Origin: Nemertoderma westbladi
Taxonomy: Eukaryota > Xenacoelomorpha > Nemertodermatida > Nemertodermatidae
Direction of reading: 5' to 3'
Assembly: GCA_032718475.1 (NCBI GenBank)
Contig: JAUCBJ010000592.1
Coordinates: 1-20,715, forward strand
DNA: 20,715 bases
Both the position numbers and the translations under genes were made by a program. The notes under the pieces were generated by a model, which saw only the letters and a list, made by a program, of their open reading frames with translations, had not been told where the DNA came from and did no database searches. Of the stretch, positions 1 through 9,578 are shown one piece after another (positions within the stretch are counted from its first letter, which is position 1; every line of letters begins with the position of its first letter).

Positions 1-165
1 TCCAGTCACGTCTGTAGAGTCTACAGGGTTTATTACAGGAACATTAATTAAACAAAATGGTTCAACATCGAGTTCGTTACTGTGATTGTTTACAGTGTTA
101 GTCGTATCTAGAGGATGTTCTACTTTTATTCGGGATAAGCAATCAGCCCTGTTAAACTTTCCGGG
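1..165 (-). pseudogene. Gypsy pol continuation after amber codon
   Basis: The minus-strand frame of the Gypsy polyprotein stays open for all 55 codons from just after the TAG at 166-168 to the window edge. It begins with Pro-Gly-Lys-Phe-Asn and then Ala-Asp-Cys-Leu-Ser, the usual sequence just after RNase H in Ty3/Gypsy Pol (PGK.N..AD.LSR). The integrase would therefore lie outside the window. One point mutation, or a programmed readthrough codon, separates it from the upstream part. Mutation is the simpler reading. Confidence 0.75.
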
Positions 166-3100
166 CTAATAAATAAAAGTATAATCGTATTCTGACAGTT
201 TCAGTGCCCACCTTTGGAGACGACCCGTAATATGGCGATTGACACCAACCCAAGACAAGCATTGCAGGGGGTTATGATCTGAAATCACTTTAAAATGCCG
301 ACCCAATAAATAAAAACGAAACTTAGCTACGGCCCAAACTACTGCTAATCCCTCTAATTCCGTAATCGACCACTTAGCTTCGGCACAAGTCAGGGAACGC
401 GAAGCATAAGCTATAACCTTATCGTCTTGGCAAAGTATCGCCCCAAGTCCAGATCCACTGGAATCAGTTTCTAAGGTAAACTCTCGTTCAAAGTCAGGGT
501 GGGATAAAATTGGCGATGAAACGAGTCGATTCTTGAGTTCTAGAAAAGCTTGTTCACAATCTGCATTCCAGTAAAACGGCACTCCTACTTTTGTTAGGCC
601 ATACAATGGTTGTACTAATTTGCCATAATCTCTCACAAACTTCCTGTAGTATCCACACAGGCCCAGAAAACTCTGTAAGTCCTTCACACAAGTAGGTCTG
701 GGGAAATCGACCATCGTACTTATTTTCTTAGGGTCAGTATGTATACCATCCCGATCAATAATGTGTCCTAGGAAGTGTATTGAACTCGCTCCAAAACAAC
801 ATTTAGAGGGTTTCAATTTGAGACCTAACTCACTTATACGCCGTAGTACTATATCTATGAGTTCTATGTGCTGTTCCCACGTTCTAGAATACAATATCAG
901 GTCATCCATGTACACTAAAGCACATTCTATCCCTTCTAATCCTAGTTGCATTAATCTCTGACACGTACTGGGTGATGACTGAAGCCCAAACGGCATTCTA
1001 CGAAACTCAAAGTTTCCCCACTGAGTATGAAAGGCGGTCTTCGCATAATCCTCCGGATTAATCTCTACTTGCCAAAACATGGATTTAAAATCCAACGCAC
1101 TGAAATATTCTGGTCTGGCAGCACCAACTTCTGCTAACATGTAATCAATATTAGGTAATGGCCAAAATTGAGGAACCGCTACTGAATTAAGTCCCCTATA
1201 GTCTATAGCTAAGCGCCATGGCTTATTAGGTGCCTTAACAATGATAAGAGGAGAAGACCATTCACTGGTACTCGGCTGTATAACTCCTACACGTTGTAAA
1301 TTACTTAACCGTTCTCTCAGTTCTGGACGTATGGCTACGGGTATTGGATAAGGCTTTACATGTATCGGTTTAGCATCAGGTTTCAAAGGTATAGAATGTT
1401 GTAACAGTGTAGTCCGTCCTATGTCATAATCATTGTAAGAAAATGAATGGGGATTCTGTCCAACAATGTCCAATACATCAGCTTGTTTATCAGAGTCTAA
1501 ATGGTCTAATTTTAATTCTTCACGTAAAAATATCTGTTTACCATTGACATCATTAACTACACTATCTGTACTGATAGCCCTACTTTCTAAAGTACGCAAG
1601 GTATAATTAGTGACGTCACAGTATGATGCTACCTTCTGGTTCTTAAAAACAGTAATTGGTGAATTGTTTGGGTTTAAAACTTGTAATGTAACACGTTCTC
1701 TATCAATTGGATCTATAATACAACGTGCTAGTAGGGTTTGAGTATTCGACTGATACAGAGGTTCAATATAAACTGGTCCTGCTGGGAAGCTACAATTACT
1801 TCCCTTTCCCTTCAAACAACCTGTAATATATGCCTGTGAATCTGGTGGTATAGTAACCCTCTTTTCTGACATAATTATACGGCGAGTATAGTGTTCTGTG
1901 GTTGAGTTAGATATAACCTGAGTCGGTGGACTACAAAAATAAACACACTCGTTATTCCGTAAAATCATACATTGCTTTACTAAATCAAACGAGGTACAGG
2001 CTTGGTAGATAAAATCTTTACCAAAAATAATTTCAGAACCATCAATTTTCTGTAAGTCGCCAATATACACTAATATGTCTACTTTAAAGTCTGACGTAAT
2101 AACAATCGGTAGATGCACTTCACCTAATACTGGCATTAACCCTCCTACACCCTTAATAGATGGTATACTACTGGCTCCCAGTTCACAATCCTTTGGTAAT
2201 TTACGTATATCCATTATAGTAAAATCCGAACCGCTATCTACCAAACCAACCATCTTTGTACGTCCTATATGTATAGGTATGTACCAATCGCGATTCGTAT
2301 GCGTTGTATACCGTATGAGATTATTTTCAAAACTCGAAGCCGGTGTACCAGCATCCGTACTAAACCTACTGGGCGGTGGAGTAGGGTGTGGCACATATTG
2401 GGATGGCTGACACATATTGCTAGCAGTACTAAGTGGGGAAGGTCTCGGTCTGTATGGATAAGTACGTCTCACATCGTCACTCCATCTATTAAATCGGGAT
2501 GTTTGAGATCTTGGGCAATGGGTACTGTAATGTCCAGACTCGTTACAATTAAAACAAACAATATCTCTCCGTGGCTGAACATTACAGGAAGCAAACGGCT
2601 GGGGACATTGGGTACTGTAATGGCCAAATTCATTGCAGTTAAAACATGTTACATTCCTACGGGGTGTCATATTATTACTTCCCTGAAAATGTTCACTTTG
2701 AATAATTGACCTACTTGGCTCAGTCAAATAAGGGCTATCTACAGGTCTACCACTACTGTAGGCTAATGTATCACTACTCCTTTCAGAATGGTTTGGACCA
2801 GAATTTGTTCTACTCTTGTTCCATGCAGTAAATGGACGTACAGGAGCTGGCTGGCACTGCATACTGGAAATTTGTTTCCGTAATTCTTGTATCTCACTTT
2901 CTAATTTATTTATTTTTGGATCAACGGTAACCGGTCTACTCGGTACAGTAGAATTTCTATTAAAACTCGCCGTATTGTTTACATATCCATGTACACCACT
3001 TTCCGGCAAAAAGGTATGCTTTGGCCTATTAGAATCAATACCGGTATTTCGATCAATACGTCCAGCTTGATCCCCGTAATTTAAATGGTTCGCCTCCGCT

Positions 3101-3852
3101 AAATAAATTTCTTCATTACGCGCCATACGTACAGCCTCGTCAAACGATTGCGGATGGCTGTTTCTAATCCTAAAAGCCAAATCAGAGGGTATGCCTCTGT
3201 AAAAAACTGTAAGTAATAACAGATCTCGTTGCGCACCATTCATATCTACCCAGGCTTGCTGTCCCCATTTCTGGAGTTTATCTACATACTCCTCTATAGT
3301 TTCATTTATTCCAAGCCTACAATCTAACAGCTTACTACATATAACCTCGGGGGGTAAAGGCCTAAATCTAGCTCGCAGAGCGGCTACTACGATATCAAAA
3401 TCGACTTGTTGTTCAGTAGGTAATTCTTCTATTACGCGAGAATTCCATCTTCGAAGACGTCCCAATCGCTGTAATGCACTAACCCAGGAATCAACATCTC
3501 CACGCCCGTCGAATATTTCCGGTTCCTTCCTGATATCCGCCATTATCGGTGCGTCGCGTTCAAGCTGTATACAGGTATCGGTACCTTGCTGCTCTCTATT
3601 AGGATGTATGTAATCGTCCCCTTCTCCTGGTACCGGTACTGCAGGAAACCGATTCCTACCGTGAGACTGCGTTTCAGAATATCTAGGACGGTCGCAACCG
3701 GAACCAGGAACGACAACCGCCGGACTATTTAAGTTTATGTCCGTCCAACTTGATTCTTCTCTCGGACCGACGGCTATTTGCGTTTGGTCAGACCCTCCGC
3801 ATCTACTACCGGTACTTTCGCTATCGTTCTCGAATCCAAAAACGGCTGTCAT
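166..3852 (-). CDS. Ty3/Gypsy Gag-Pro-RT-RNaseH polyprotein
   Basis: A 1228-codon frame of an LTR retrotransposon polyprotein that would package element RNA and reverse-transcribe it. In order: a Gag/capsid-like region (about 105-260); a coiled stretch (about 312-330); two CCHC zinc knuckles (Cys403-Cys416 and Cys433-Cys446, both CFNCN.xGHYST.CP); an aspartic protease with the DSG active site (539-541); RT with LDF at 920-922 and YMDD at 981-984; RNase H with acidic residues near 1130, 1164 and 1192 (SDHNPL). Gag and Pol are fused without a frameshift. The start is the first ATG, about 160 nt after the primer binding site. The frame ends at a TAG exactly where RNase H gives way to the tether region, and coding continues beyond it. 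Apart from that stop it is intact, which suggests a young copy. Confidence 0.93.
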   Translation of the reverse strand: MTAVFGFENDSESTGSRCGGSDQTQIAVGPREESSWTDINLNSPAVVVPGSGCDRPRYSETQSHGRNRFPAVPVPGEGDDYIHPNREQQGTDTCIQLERDAPIMADIRKEPEIFDGRGDVDSWVSALQRLGRLRRWNSRVIEELPTEQQVDFDIVVAALRARFRPLPPEVICSKLLDCRLGINETIEEYVDKLQKWGQQAWVDMNGAQRDLLLLTVFYRGIPSDLAFRIRNSHPQSFDEAVRMARNEEIYLAEANHLNYGDQAGRIDRNTGIDSNRPKHTFLPESGVHGYVNNTASFNRNSTVPSRPVTVDPKINKLESEIQELRKQISSMQCQPAPVRPFTAWNKSRTNSGPNHSERSSDTLAYSSGRPVDSPYLTEPSRSIIQSEHFQGSNNMTPRRNVTCFNCNEFGHYSTQCPQPFASCNVQPRRDIVCFNCNESGHYSTHCPRSQTSRFNRWSDDVRRTYPYRPRPSPLSTASNMCQPSQYVPHPTPPPSRFSTDAGTPASSFENNLIRYTTHTNRDWYIPIHIGRTKMVGLVDSGSDFTIMDIRKLPKDCELGASSIPSIKGVGGLMPVLGEVHLPIVITSDFKVDILVYIGDLQKIDGSEIIFGKDFIYQACTSFDLVKQCMILRNNECVYFCSPPTQVISNSTTEHYTRRIIMSEKRVTIPPDSQAYITGCLKGKGSNCSFPAGPVYIEPLYQSNTQTLLARCIIDPIDRERVTLQVLNPNNSPITVFKNQKVASYCDVTNYTLRTLESRAISTDSVVNDVNGKQIFLREELKLDHLDSDKQADVLDIVGQNPHSFSYNDYDIGRTTLLQHSIPLKPDAKPIHVKPYPIPVAIRPELRERLSNLQRVGVIQPSTSEWSSPLIIVKAPNKPWRLAIDYRGLNSVAVPQFWPLPNIDYMLAEVGAARPEYFSALDFKSMFWQVEINPEDYAKTAFHTQWGNFEFRRMPFGLQSSPSTCQRLMQLGLEGIECALVYMDDLILYSRTWEQHIELIDIVLRRISELGLKLKPSKCCFGASSIHFLGHIIDRDGIHTDPKKISTMVDFPRPTCVKDLQSFLGLCGYYRKFVRDYGKLVQPLYGLTKVGVPFYWNADCEQAFLELKNRLVSSPILSHPDFEREFTLETDSSGSGLGAILCQDDKVIAYASRSLTCAEAKWSITELEGLAVVWAVAKFRFYLLGRHFKVISDHNPLQCLSWVGVNRHITGRLQRWALKLSEYDYTFIY

Positions 3853-4011
3853 ACCCTGACTCGCTGACTGTCTGAATGCTTGATATTACCGGCACAAGTC
3901 CAAAGTCAGCCAGTTTACCGATAACCAACAATCGATTATCCACGCCCAACGGTCTGACGGTACAAGTAACAAGTCTATAACCAGCAGCAGCAACCAGGAA
4001 GAAAAAAAATC

Positions 4012-4029
4012 CTCCCGGACGAGCCCCCA
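4012..4029 (-). other. Primer binding site, tRNA-Pro type
   Basis: Read on the minus strand, the site starts TGGGGGCTCGTCCGGGA and lies two bases downstream of a CA-ending LTR. It matches the well-known tRNA-Pro primer binding site of gammaretroviruses at 17 of 18 positions. It would prime minus-strand DNA synthesis of the Gypsy element. It lies about 160 nt upstream of the Gag start codon, as expected. Confidence 0.8.
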
Positions 4030-4031
4030 AA

Positions 4032-4440
4032 TGTGAAAGCTGGATAACAGGATAAGGTCGAACCCGGGTTCCGTGGCAATCTACCACTTAGTTTTTCTGG
4101 TTTCCCTGAAGAAAATCTGCCGTTAACTGGCAGGCTGGCTAAAACGATTAGTTTGTTAGTTCATCTAATCAAAACAGATAAATCAAAATACTGAAATACA
4201 TCTGTACATACGTCAGACAGTCAGATGTCAGACATCCAAAAAGAAACACGAATCTAAACTACTACTGTAGGTACTGTATTGTACTGACCATATCTTGATA
4301 TATTCCTTACTTACCGGTATTATCCTACCTATCTATCCCTCTTTGTTATCCTCCAATCAGCGGTCAGGATTATTCTAGCGCAATTTTGTTGTTTCCTGTA
4401 AACTTCCCTAGATGGCGTTATATTATTTATAACGTTTTTT
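4032..4440 (-). repeat. 5' LTR of the Gypsy element, outer end undetermined
   Basis: The inner LTR border is clear: on the minus strand the sequence ends in TTTCACA, followed by two T and the primer binding site. A TATA-like stretch (TATAAATA on the minus strand, about 4424-4431) may be the promoter. I could not place the outer end, because the partner LTR lies outside the window and no obvious target-site duplication is visible. 4440 is a guess from the position of the TATA-like site. Confidence 0.45.
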
Positions 4441-4860
4441 GTAATTTGATATTGTTGTGTTTCATATTTTGTATGTCCTTGCTGCTGATCACCACACTCG
4501 ACTATGAGGCGAATTTGTTATCCTTCCTATTATATTCAGATTATATAGCCCTATTTCTATTTGTAATTGCAAATATTAACCCTATTACCAATGGAAGGAT
4601 GGAAGGGGGGGGGGGGGGTGTGATGGACGAATTGTTTTAGAACAACATTTTTATATTAAATTAATAAATAAAATGTTCTATAGAACATTAAAATAAAGAA
4701 ACAAAAACTAGCTAGTAAAACAAATTTAAACGTAACAAGATGTAATTTTACGTAGAGTATATTACAATCTAAATATAATTATATTGAATATATAGGTGGC
4801 ACGGCAAACTGTAAGAGAGCCTCGTGAAATACTCTAAAGTTTTGAATTCAACGCATTTAA
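4441..4860. other. AT-rich spacer, no gene seen
   Basis: I see no supported coding sequence here. It holds a run of 14 G (4605-4618) and a perfect 18-bp palindrome (4672-4689, half site AATGTTCTA). Part of it may still belong to the LTR or its flanking DNA. Confidence 0.5.
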
Positions 4861-5243
4861 TGGGTTTTCTGGTCTGCTGAATCGATTGAAAGTAATATAG
4901 AAGCCTCAATTCTTAGGGGTACATTATTTTTGGTACACCGAAATTAGAGCGTGGTAAGTAGGCCTATTTCAAATTTTCAAAATTACGATATTCAGAAAAT
5001 ACCACTACGTTTTCATTTCCATTTTTATAGGTTCTCTAGACCGCTGAATCGATCAAAAGTAATATTCAAGCCTCGACTCTTAGTGGCATTTCATTATTGG
5101 TGCACCCAAACTAGGGTGTTAATTTTCCAAATTAGAATAAGTACCACTCCCTAATTTTGGTGCACAAAAAATGACGAACCATTAATTCTTCCGTCTTCTA
5201 TGTTACTTTCAATCGATTCAGCAGTCAAGGAAACCTATAAAAA
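4861..5243. repeat. Three copies of a ~90-bp repeat, two direct and one inverted
   Basis: Copy 1 (about 4861-4948) and copy 2 (about 5029-5115) are direct copies 168 bp apart, sharing a core like CTGAATCGATTGAAAGTAAT and a later TTGGTGCACC-like block. Copy 3 (about 5150-5243) is the reverse complement, so copies 2 and 3 can form a long hairpin; their outer ends pair perfectly (ATTTTTATAGG at 5021-5031 with CCTATAAAAAT at 5233-5243). It is noncoding and diverged, and the family is not recognised. An ATG at 5200 falls inside copy 3, so it is unlikely to be the true start of the LINE frame that follows. Confidence 0.7.
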
Positions 5244-6819
5244 TCGTGAAAAGTTGATAAGTCCAGACAACTGTGAAGAAGGCGTGTTAATTCGCAACTA
5301 CCAGCTGAATGACGCAGAGCGCAGTGCTTTTAACCTAGGCCCGCGCCACCCTACCAAGTTTGGGGCTAACCGCAATAACCCCCAACCATCACCGCTGTCA
5401 TCAATGGGGCCTCAATCAGTAACAACCAACACTAACACCTGACAATCCACCGGGCCGCCAATCTCCACCGGGCCGCCGACCTGCATGGGACCGCCGACCT
5501 CCATGGGGCCGCCGACCTCCACGGGGCCGCCGACCTCCACGGGGCCGCCGACCTCCACGGGGCCGCCGGCCTCCACCGGCCCGCCGACCTCCACCGGGCC
5601 GCCGACCGCCACCGGGCCGCCGACTAGAACACAACTAATCGCCACCCTATGGAATATAGAGGGGTTGAATAATGTTCTACGACTGTCTCATAACGATTCC
5701 GTTTTCAACAGCGATATCTTAATGATGAATGAAACTCTGGCTACCGACTCGGTTAGCATTCCGGGGTTCTACATATACGAATTGCTAGCGGTTAAGCCGG
5801 GTGGCCGGGGTAGACCATCGGGCTGTATTGTAATCGCAGTAAAGCCACACTTGAACCCTAAATTACTGGCTACACATAAATCATTCATAGTTGTCTCTAC
5901 AGACCAAGCCATTTGGATATGCTGCTACTTCCCACCGAGCACAGCATTGGAAGACTTTATCGAGGAAGTTCTTTGCGTGATGGATGAAATATCGCCCAAC
6001 TATATCGGTCCGATCATAATGTGTGGCGACTTCAACGCACGACAGGATATCGATGGTGATAACAAAGCAACAGCCCTTAACGAAATCATGGAAGACGCAG
6101 GTTTATCGCTGCAGTCAAACACACTTGTGGCAACATACATCTGCCATAATGGCAGCAGCGTCATAGATTTAGTCTACTCCAACAAAACAGCCCGCGGCGC
6201 CACCTGTCTACCGAACGGTTTAAGGAAGCACATCCCGGTCAAAACAGTTTGGGACTTCGATATATTAGATAATACACCTCCAAATCGAGAACCAAATCGG
6301 AAACGAGAACTTAAAAGCGATGCTCTAGGAAACGACTGTCGCTTACACGAGGCAAATGCTCTCCTCCAGCAAAACAAAATTGATGAGGCTTATACAAGCC
6401 TATCAAGTGCCATCTTAGAGGCTGCGCCTCTAAAGAAGACAACAAATCGCCTTTCCAAACCGTGGTTTAACGCTCAATGCTACGCCAAACGGCGAGAAGT
6501 GCTAGCCCTGAATAACTCAGCAAAGACTGACCCTTCCATTCGTCCCGCACTAAGCGTGGCCAGGCGGGAATATAAGAAGCTCCTTAACGATAAACTTAAC
6601 GAGTTTACACTGCTATCCAAACAGAAACTCCTCGAAGTGGCTGAAAAACAACCATACAAATGGTGTAGAAATAATAAAGAGCAAGGGAGCTGTCCGGTAA
6701 CATTAGAAGTATGGGAAAATCATTTCAGCAGGGTCCTACAACGCGATGATTTTGTAGAGCATTCATTAGAGCATTCGGAAGTCAATATAACAGTTTTCAC
6801 TATAATACTAATAAGATGA
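5244..6819 (+). pseudogene. LINE ORF2 fragment: AP-like endonuclease
   Basis: An apurinic-like (EEP) endonuclease of a non-LTR retrotransposon, the enzyme that nicks target DNA. Counting from the ATG at 5485: a Gly-Pro-Pro-Thr repeat (1-50), NIEG (63-66), NET (88-90), the catalytic GDFNA (187-191), S-x-IDLVYS (230-238) and the final His255-Ile-Pro. A Lys/Arg-rich linker runs to a W..HF segment near the end. The reverse transcriptase that should follow is missing, and the frame ends at 6819 in unrelated AT-rich sequence, so this is a 3'-truncated copy. The same frame is open upstream from about 5200 and is interrupted by one TGA at 5440-5442. Most endonuclease residues are present and there are no frameshifts within it, so decay is mild. 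Clade not determined (Jockey/CR1-like is possible). Confidence 0.85.
5446..5625 (+). repeat. 18-bp GC-rich minisatellite in coding frame (Gly-Pro-Pro-Thr-Ser-Thr)
   Basis: About ten tandem 18-bp units with the core GGGCCGCCGACCTCCACC, encoding GPPTST repeats at the N-terminal side of the LINE endonuclease. All units are exact multiples of three and keep the frame. Base composition is strikingly GC-rich compared with the flanking sequence. Confidence 0.95.
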
Positions 6820-7006
6820 GTTTATTCATATGATAGAACAAGGGGGTATGGCAACATATCCATAAACTACATTTATCACTAAGTGGTAATTGTAAACTAA
6901 AACACCTATTGAATAGTTGTTTGAGATCATATTTAGAAATCCAATTTAATCATGTATTACAATGGATCATAAAATTAAATTTCACAATTATTTGGACCTA
7001 CTACTA
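6820..7006. other. Short AT-rich spacer, nothing recognised
   Basis: This lies between two oppositely oriented LINE fragments. I see no coding or structural signal. Confidence 0.4.
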
Positions 7007-7800
7007 CTAGGTCGAGCAAACTCGGACAGTGGAAATGAGATCCTTCCAGGCTTCTCGATTCTCCATCGTTGCTGCAATTTCGTTTCTCACAAGTTCAGTA
7101 TCCCTTTCAAGCTGGTCTATATATGTTTTAGCTGGTCGTCCCCTGCTACGCGTAGCTTGAGTTGGTTGCTAGAAAAGTAAATCTGGTATGACATCATGTT
7201 TGCTTCTCCAGCAGTGCCTACTGAATCTTAATTCATGGACGGTGGTTGATACAGGTGGTATAGTACCATAAAGCTCGGCGTTTGTCATGTGTTATCTCCA
7301 GCTAATGTTTATGGCTGCCCTTATTAGTCTTGTGTAACAACCATCAATTCGATGTTCAAGTGATTTCGTCAGTGTCCAGGTCTCACCCTGTATAAAAGTA
7401 TACTTTCCACTGTGGGTCGAAAGAACTTTAGCACTTCTTTTTTACTACTCTCTATCCTTGATCCAAGGTACTGGAAGTTGGCAACCTTCCTTAGTTGACT
7501 ATTATCTATTGTTGTCAACTTTCCATCAACATTAAAAGTCATGAATTTGGTCTTGGTAGCATTTATGTGACTGTAGTTGCCGGATATCTACTACTTCTGC
7601 GTTCTTGTAGTGTGAATCCCAGATCTTGACTCCTTTGTGGCCATCCTCATAGCGTAAACCAGCACGATTACAAATAGTAGTGGTGTTAATGTGTCACCTT
7701 GCAGTACGCCAGCCTGGATTGAGAAGAGCTCAGTTTCACCATCTGGTGAGAGTACCTGAACTTCTGTGTCACAATATAATAATCCAATGCCAGACACAAT
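7007..7800 (-). pseudogene. Decayed LINE RT, 3' half (RTE-like)
   Basis: The 3' half of a second, unrelated LINE on the minus strand. 7591-7797 encodes the palm segment with GVLQGDTLTPLLF. 7390-7560 encodes the thumb (NATKTKFMTFNVDGK, then FQYLGSRIES). 7007-7387 encodes GETWTLTKSLEHRIDGCY, SWR, HMTNAELYG, HELRFSRHCWRS, RGRPAKTYIDQL and a VRVCST-stop end. This order and the VRLRST-like terminus are characteristic of one widespread LINE group (RTE-like by my reading). The YADD active-site segment is missing between 7570 and 7595. There is a frameshift near 7390 and there are at least two internal stops, so the copy is dead. Its last codons are followed by TAG triplets. Confidence 0.8.
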
Positions 7801-7921
7801 TACCTCTGGTAATTATTTGAACCAGAATTGTATAAATTAAGTCAACATAATACATAGGCCCCTTATCACATATTTAATATATTTAGTTTTAGGAGAAAGT
7901 CACCTTTATTTCACTTTGTAG

Positions 7922-8051
7922 CTGTTGGATGTAATGGAAGGGTGAGTGGGAAAAATTCTGGGAATAAGATAGCTGGGGTAAAGCCACTGTTTACAAGCAC
8001 TGCTGATGCGAACGGGAGGTACAATATTGGAGGAGATTGTATAGCATACAG
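7922..8051 (+). CDS. Putative host exon, carboxypeptidase-regulatory-like fold
   Basis: A 130-nt exon with a good acceptor (pyrimidine-rich, ending TTTGTAG at 7921) and a good donor (CAG|GTATGA at 8052). One frame is fully open (42 codons, 2 nt over at each end, so intron phases 1 then 2). The peptide includes GRVSGKNSGNKIAGV, then TADANGRYNIGGDC. This fits the G.V......pi.gv.....t.ADANGRY.i pattern of carboxypeptidase-regulatory / Cna-B-like beta-sandwich domains, which are common in extracellular proteins. The two cysteines support secretion. The exon is seen only from the sequence and its upstream partner was not found; LINE insertions fill that side. The fold assignment is inference. Confidence 0.5.
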
Positions 8052-9172
8052 GTATGATATTGTTGTTAATTTATCTAAGTTAAGTTAATCAGATAAATAA
8101 ATACTATATAGTGAGAGTGGTAAATATGTGTGTTAAGAGATCATAGGGATAACATCCTATTTACAAACAACATACTGTATAGATTAAGTTATACAATATT
8201 TTACCATTTTGGAATTCGCATACTATGCACAGATCTATGCAGCAAATATTGAGGTGGATTACAAAAATATGCTCGGAAGTTGCTTCATGTGGAGCTGGAG
8301 TGTTTTGTATTGTAGGACAATTAGGACATTGCCCAACCCAGCTCTCCGGATAGTGCCGATGGTACAAGAACTGGGTGAAGGAAGGTGAAATATCCTATGC
8401 TCTGAAAAAAAGTATGGCTAACACTGATTTGGGGGCAGTTTTGTTTCAAGTGTGCAGGCCTTGCACCTAACGCCGGGGTTATGTTATGTTATTACTCGAA
8501 CCATTAATTTTTTGTAAGGTAGTAAGTAGTATATTGATTTATGCTCTTGTCATTTTTTTTGACAAACTAACTGACGACAGTCTGATTGAAACATTTTTAC
8601 CCCATAGTTATAATTTTGTTTCGGTTGTAAGACTTCTTAATTTGTTTACAGATATATCTGACAGACAGATAGACATACAATGTAGATTTTATCAAAGATG
8701 AAAAATCATACCAAAAATTAATTTATTGAAGTGGAAAAACTCCTTAGTGAAAACTTCAGTTTGGTTGTATTCTATTATATTAAACATAGCTTAAGTAGGT
8801 TTATATTTATATTAATATATAATAATATAATATATTAATAATATATTTTTTTTATTAATACTTTTTAAAGCATGGGATGTTTGTTATCTCTACAAATATT
8901 ACTAACAATTTTCATGTCACTTTTGTGTTGCTAATCTACATTGTAAAAACTAAAATCGACATCTAGCTTTCGAAATCATACAGTTAATGGAACTCAAATA
9001 TGCTGCTCACTTGCAATCACTTACTAAAACAATACACCACACAAAAGGAATAGGGCTTAAAGACACCAGGTTCGGGTAAGGGTTTAACACGCTAGTGCTA
9101 GGCTTTTAACAAACAAGTGTTAGGGTATTAACATTTTTTCAAGGTCCTGATATGAAACTAATTATGTTTTAG
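8052..9172 (+). other. Putative intron between two host exons
   Basis: It runs from GTATGA to a TTTTAG acceptor, 1121 bp, AT-rich, with a strongly AT-only patch near 8805-8850. I see no transposon coding sequence. A possible alternative terminal exon lies at 8233-8353: AG at 8231-8232, a phase compatible with the exon ending at 8051, 39 codons with four Cys, then TAG. Its pyrimidine tract is weak, so I prefer the exon at 9173. Confidence 0.4.
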
Positions 9173-9304
9173 ATCATCCGAGATTCAAGTGAATGGGAAT
9201 TGTTGCCAAAAAGTTTCTGGAACTCTGTCCTGCCATGCAAAGGTTTCTTCACCCTCACCAACGGAAGCAACAATCTCTTGTGACCCACCATTCAAAGCGA
9301 CAAG
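9173..9304 (+). CDS. Putative host exon, Cys-rich
   Basis: A 132-nt exon with acceptor TATGTTTTAG at 9172 and a textbook donor AAG|GTGAGT at 9305. The frame that continues from the phase-2 end of the 7922-8051 exon is open throughout (43 codons). It encodes segments such as NGNCCQKVSGTLSCHAKV, then SPSPTEATISCDPPF, with four cysteines in the pattern CC-x8-C-x14-C. It ends in phase 2. The match of phases, splice signals and Cys-rich composition with the preceding exon is the reason to treat both as one gene. The protein family is not recognised. A 42-codon frame on the opposite strand also exists but has no such support. Confidence 0.5.
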
Positions 9305-9578
9305 GTGAGTCATGCCCACAACACAGGTGCGGTGGTTGTATCATCATGGCTTCTTTTTCGAGGAAGTAGCTGTAAAGCAAATTTAATAATAATAAGTGAA
9401 TTGTTTATTGAAGTTTATTAAATAACAGCCTGGGCCAGGCATACGGGGTTACAGTGGTTTCTACAAACACTTTATAATAGTTATTCTTTGAGGCATGGTT
9501 GCCAATTCTAGCAGAGCACGGGAATAACGAAGTTGTACTTTCCTTTGAGTGATGAGTTGGCCTAAATATGATTTCCCA

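Noticed and set aside
4386-4640. Plus-strand 84-codon frame with hydrophobic stretches
   Set aside because: It overlaps the LTR region and ends in a poly-G run; no support as a gene.
5412-5645. Minus-strand Gly/Arg- and Gly/Val-rich frames over the GC-rich minisatellite
   Set aside because: Antisense to the GPPTST repeat of the LINE, with no independent support.
8161-8367. Cys-containing minus-strand 68-codon frame
   Set aside because: No known motif, and it overlaps a putative host intron. Only a plus-strand alternative exon there has phase support.
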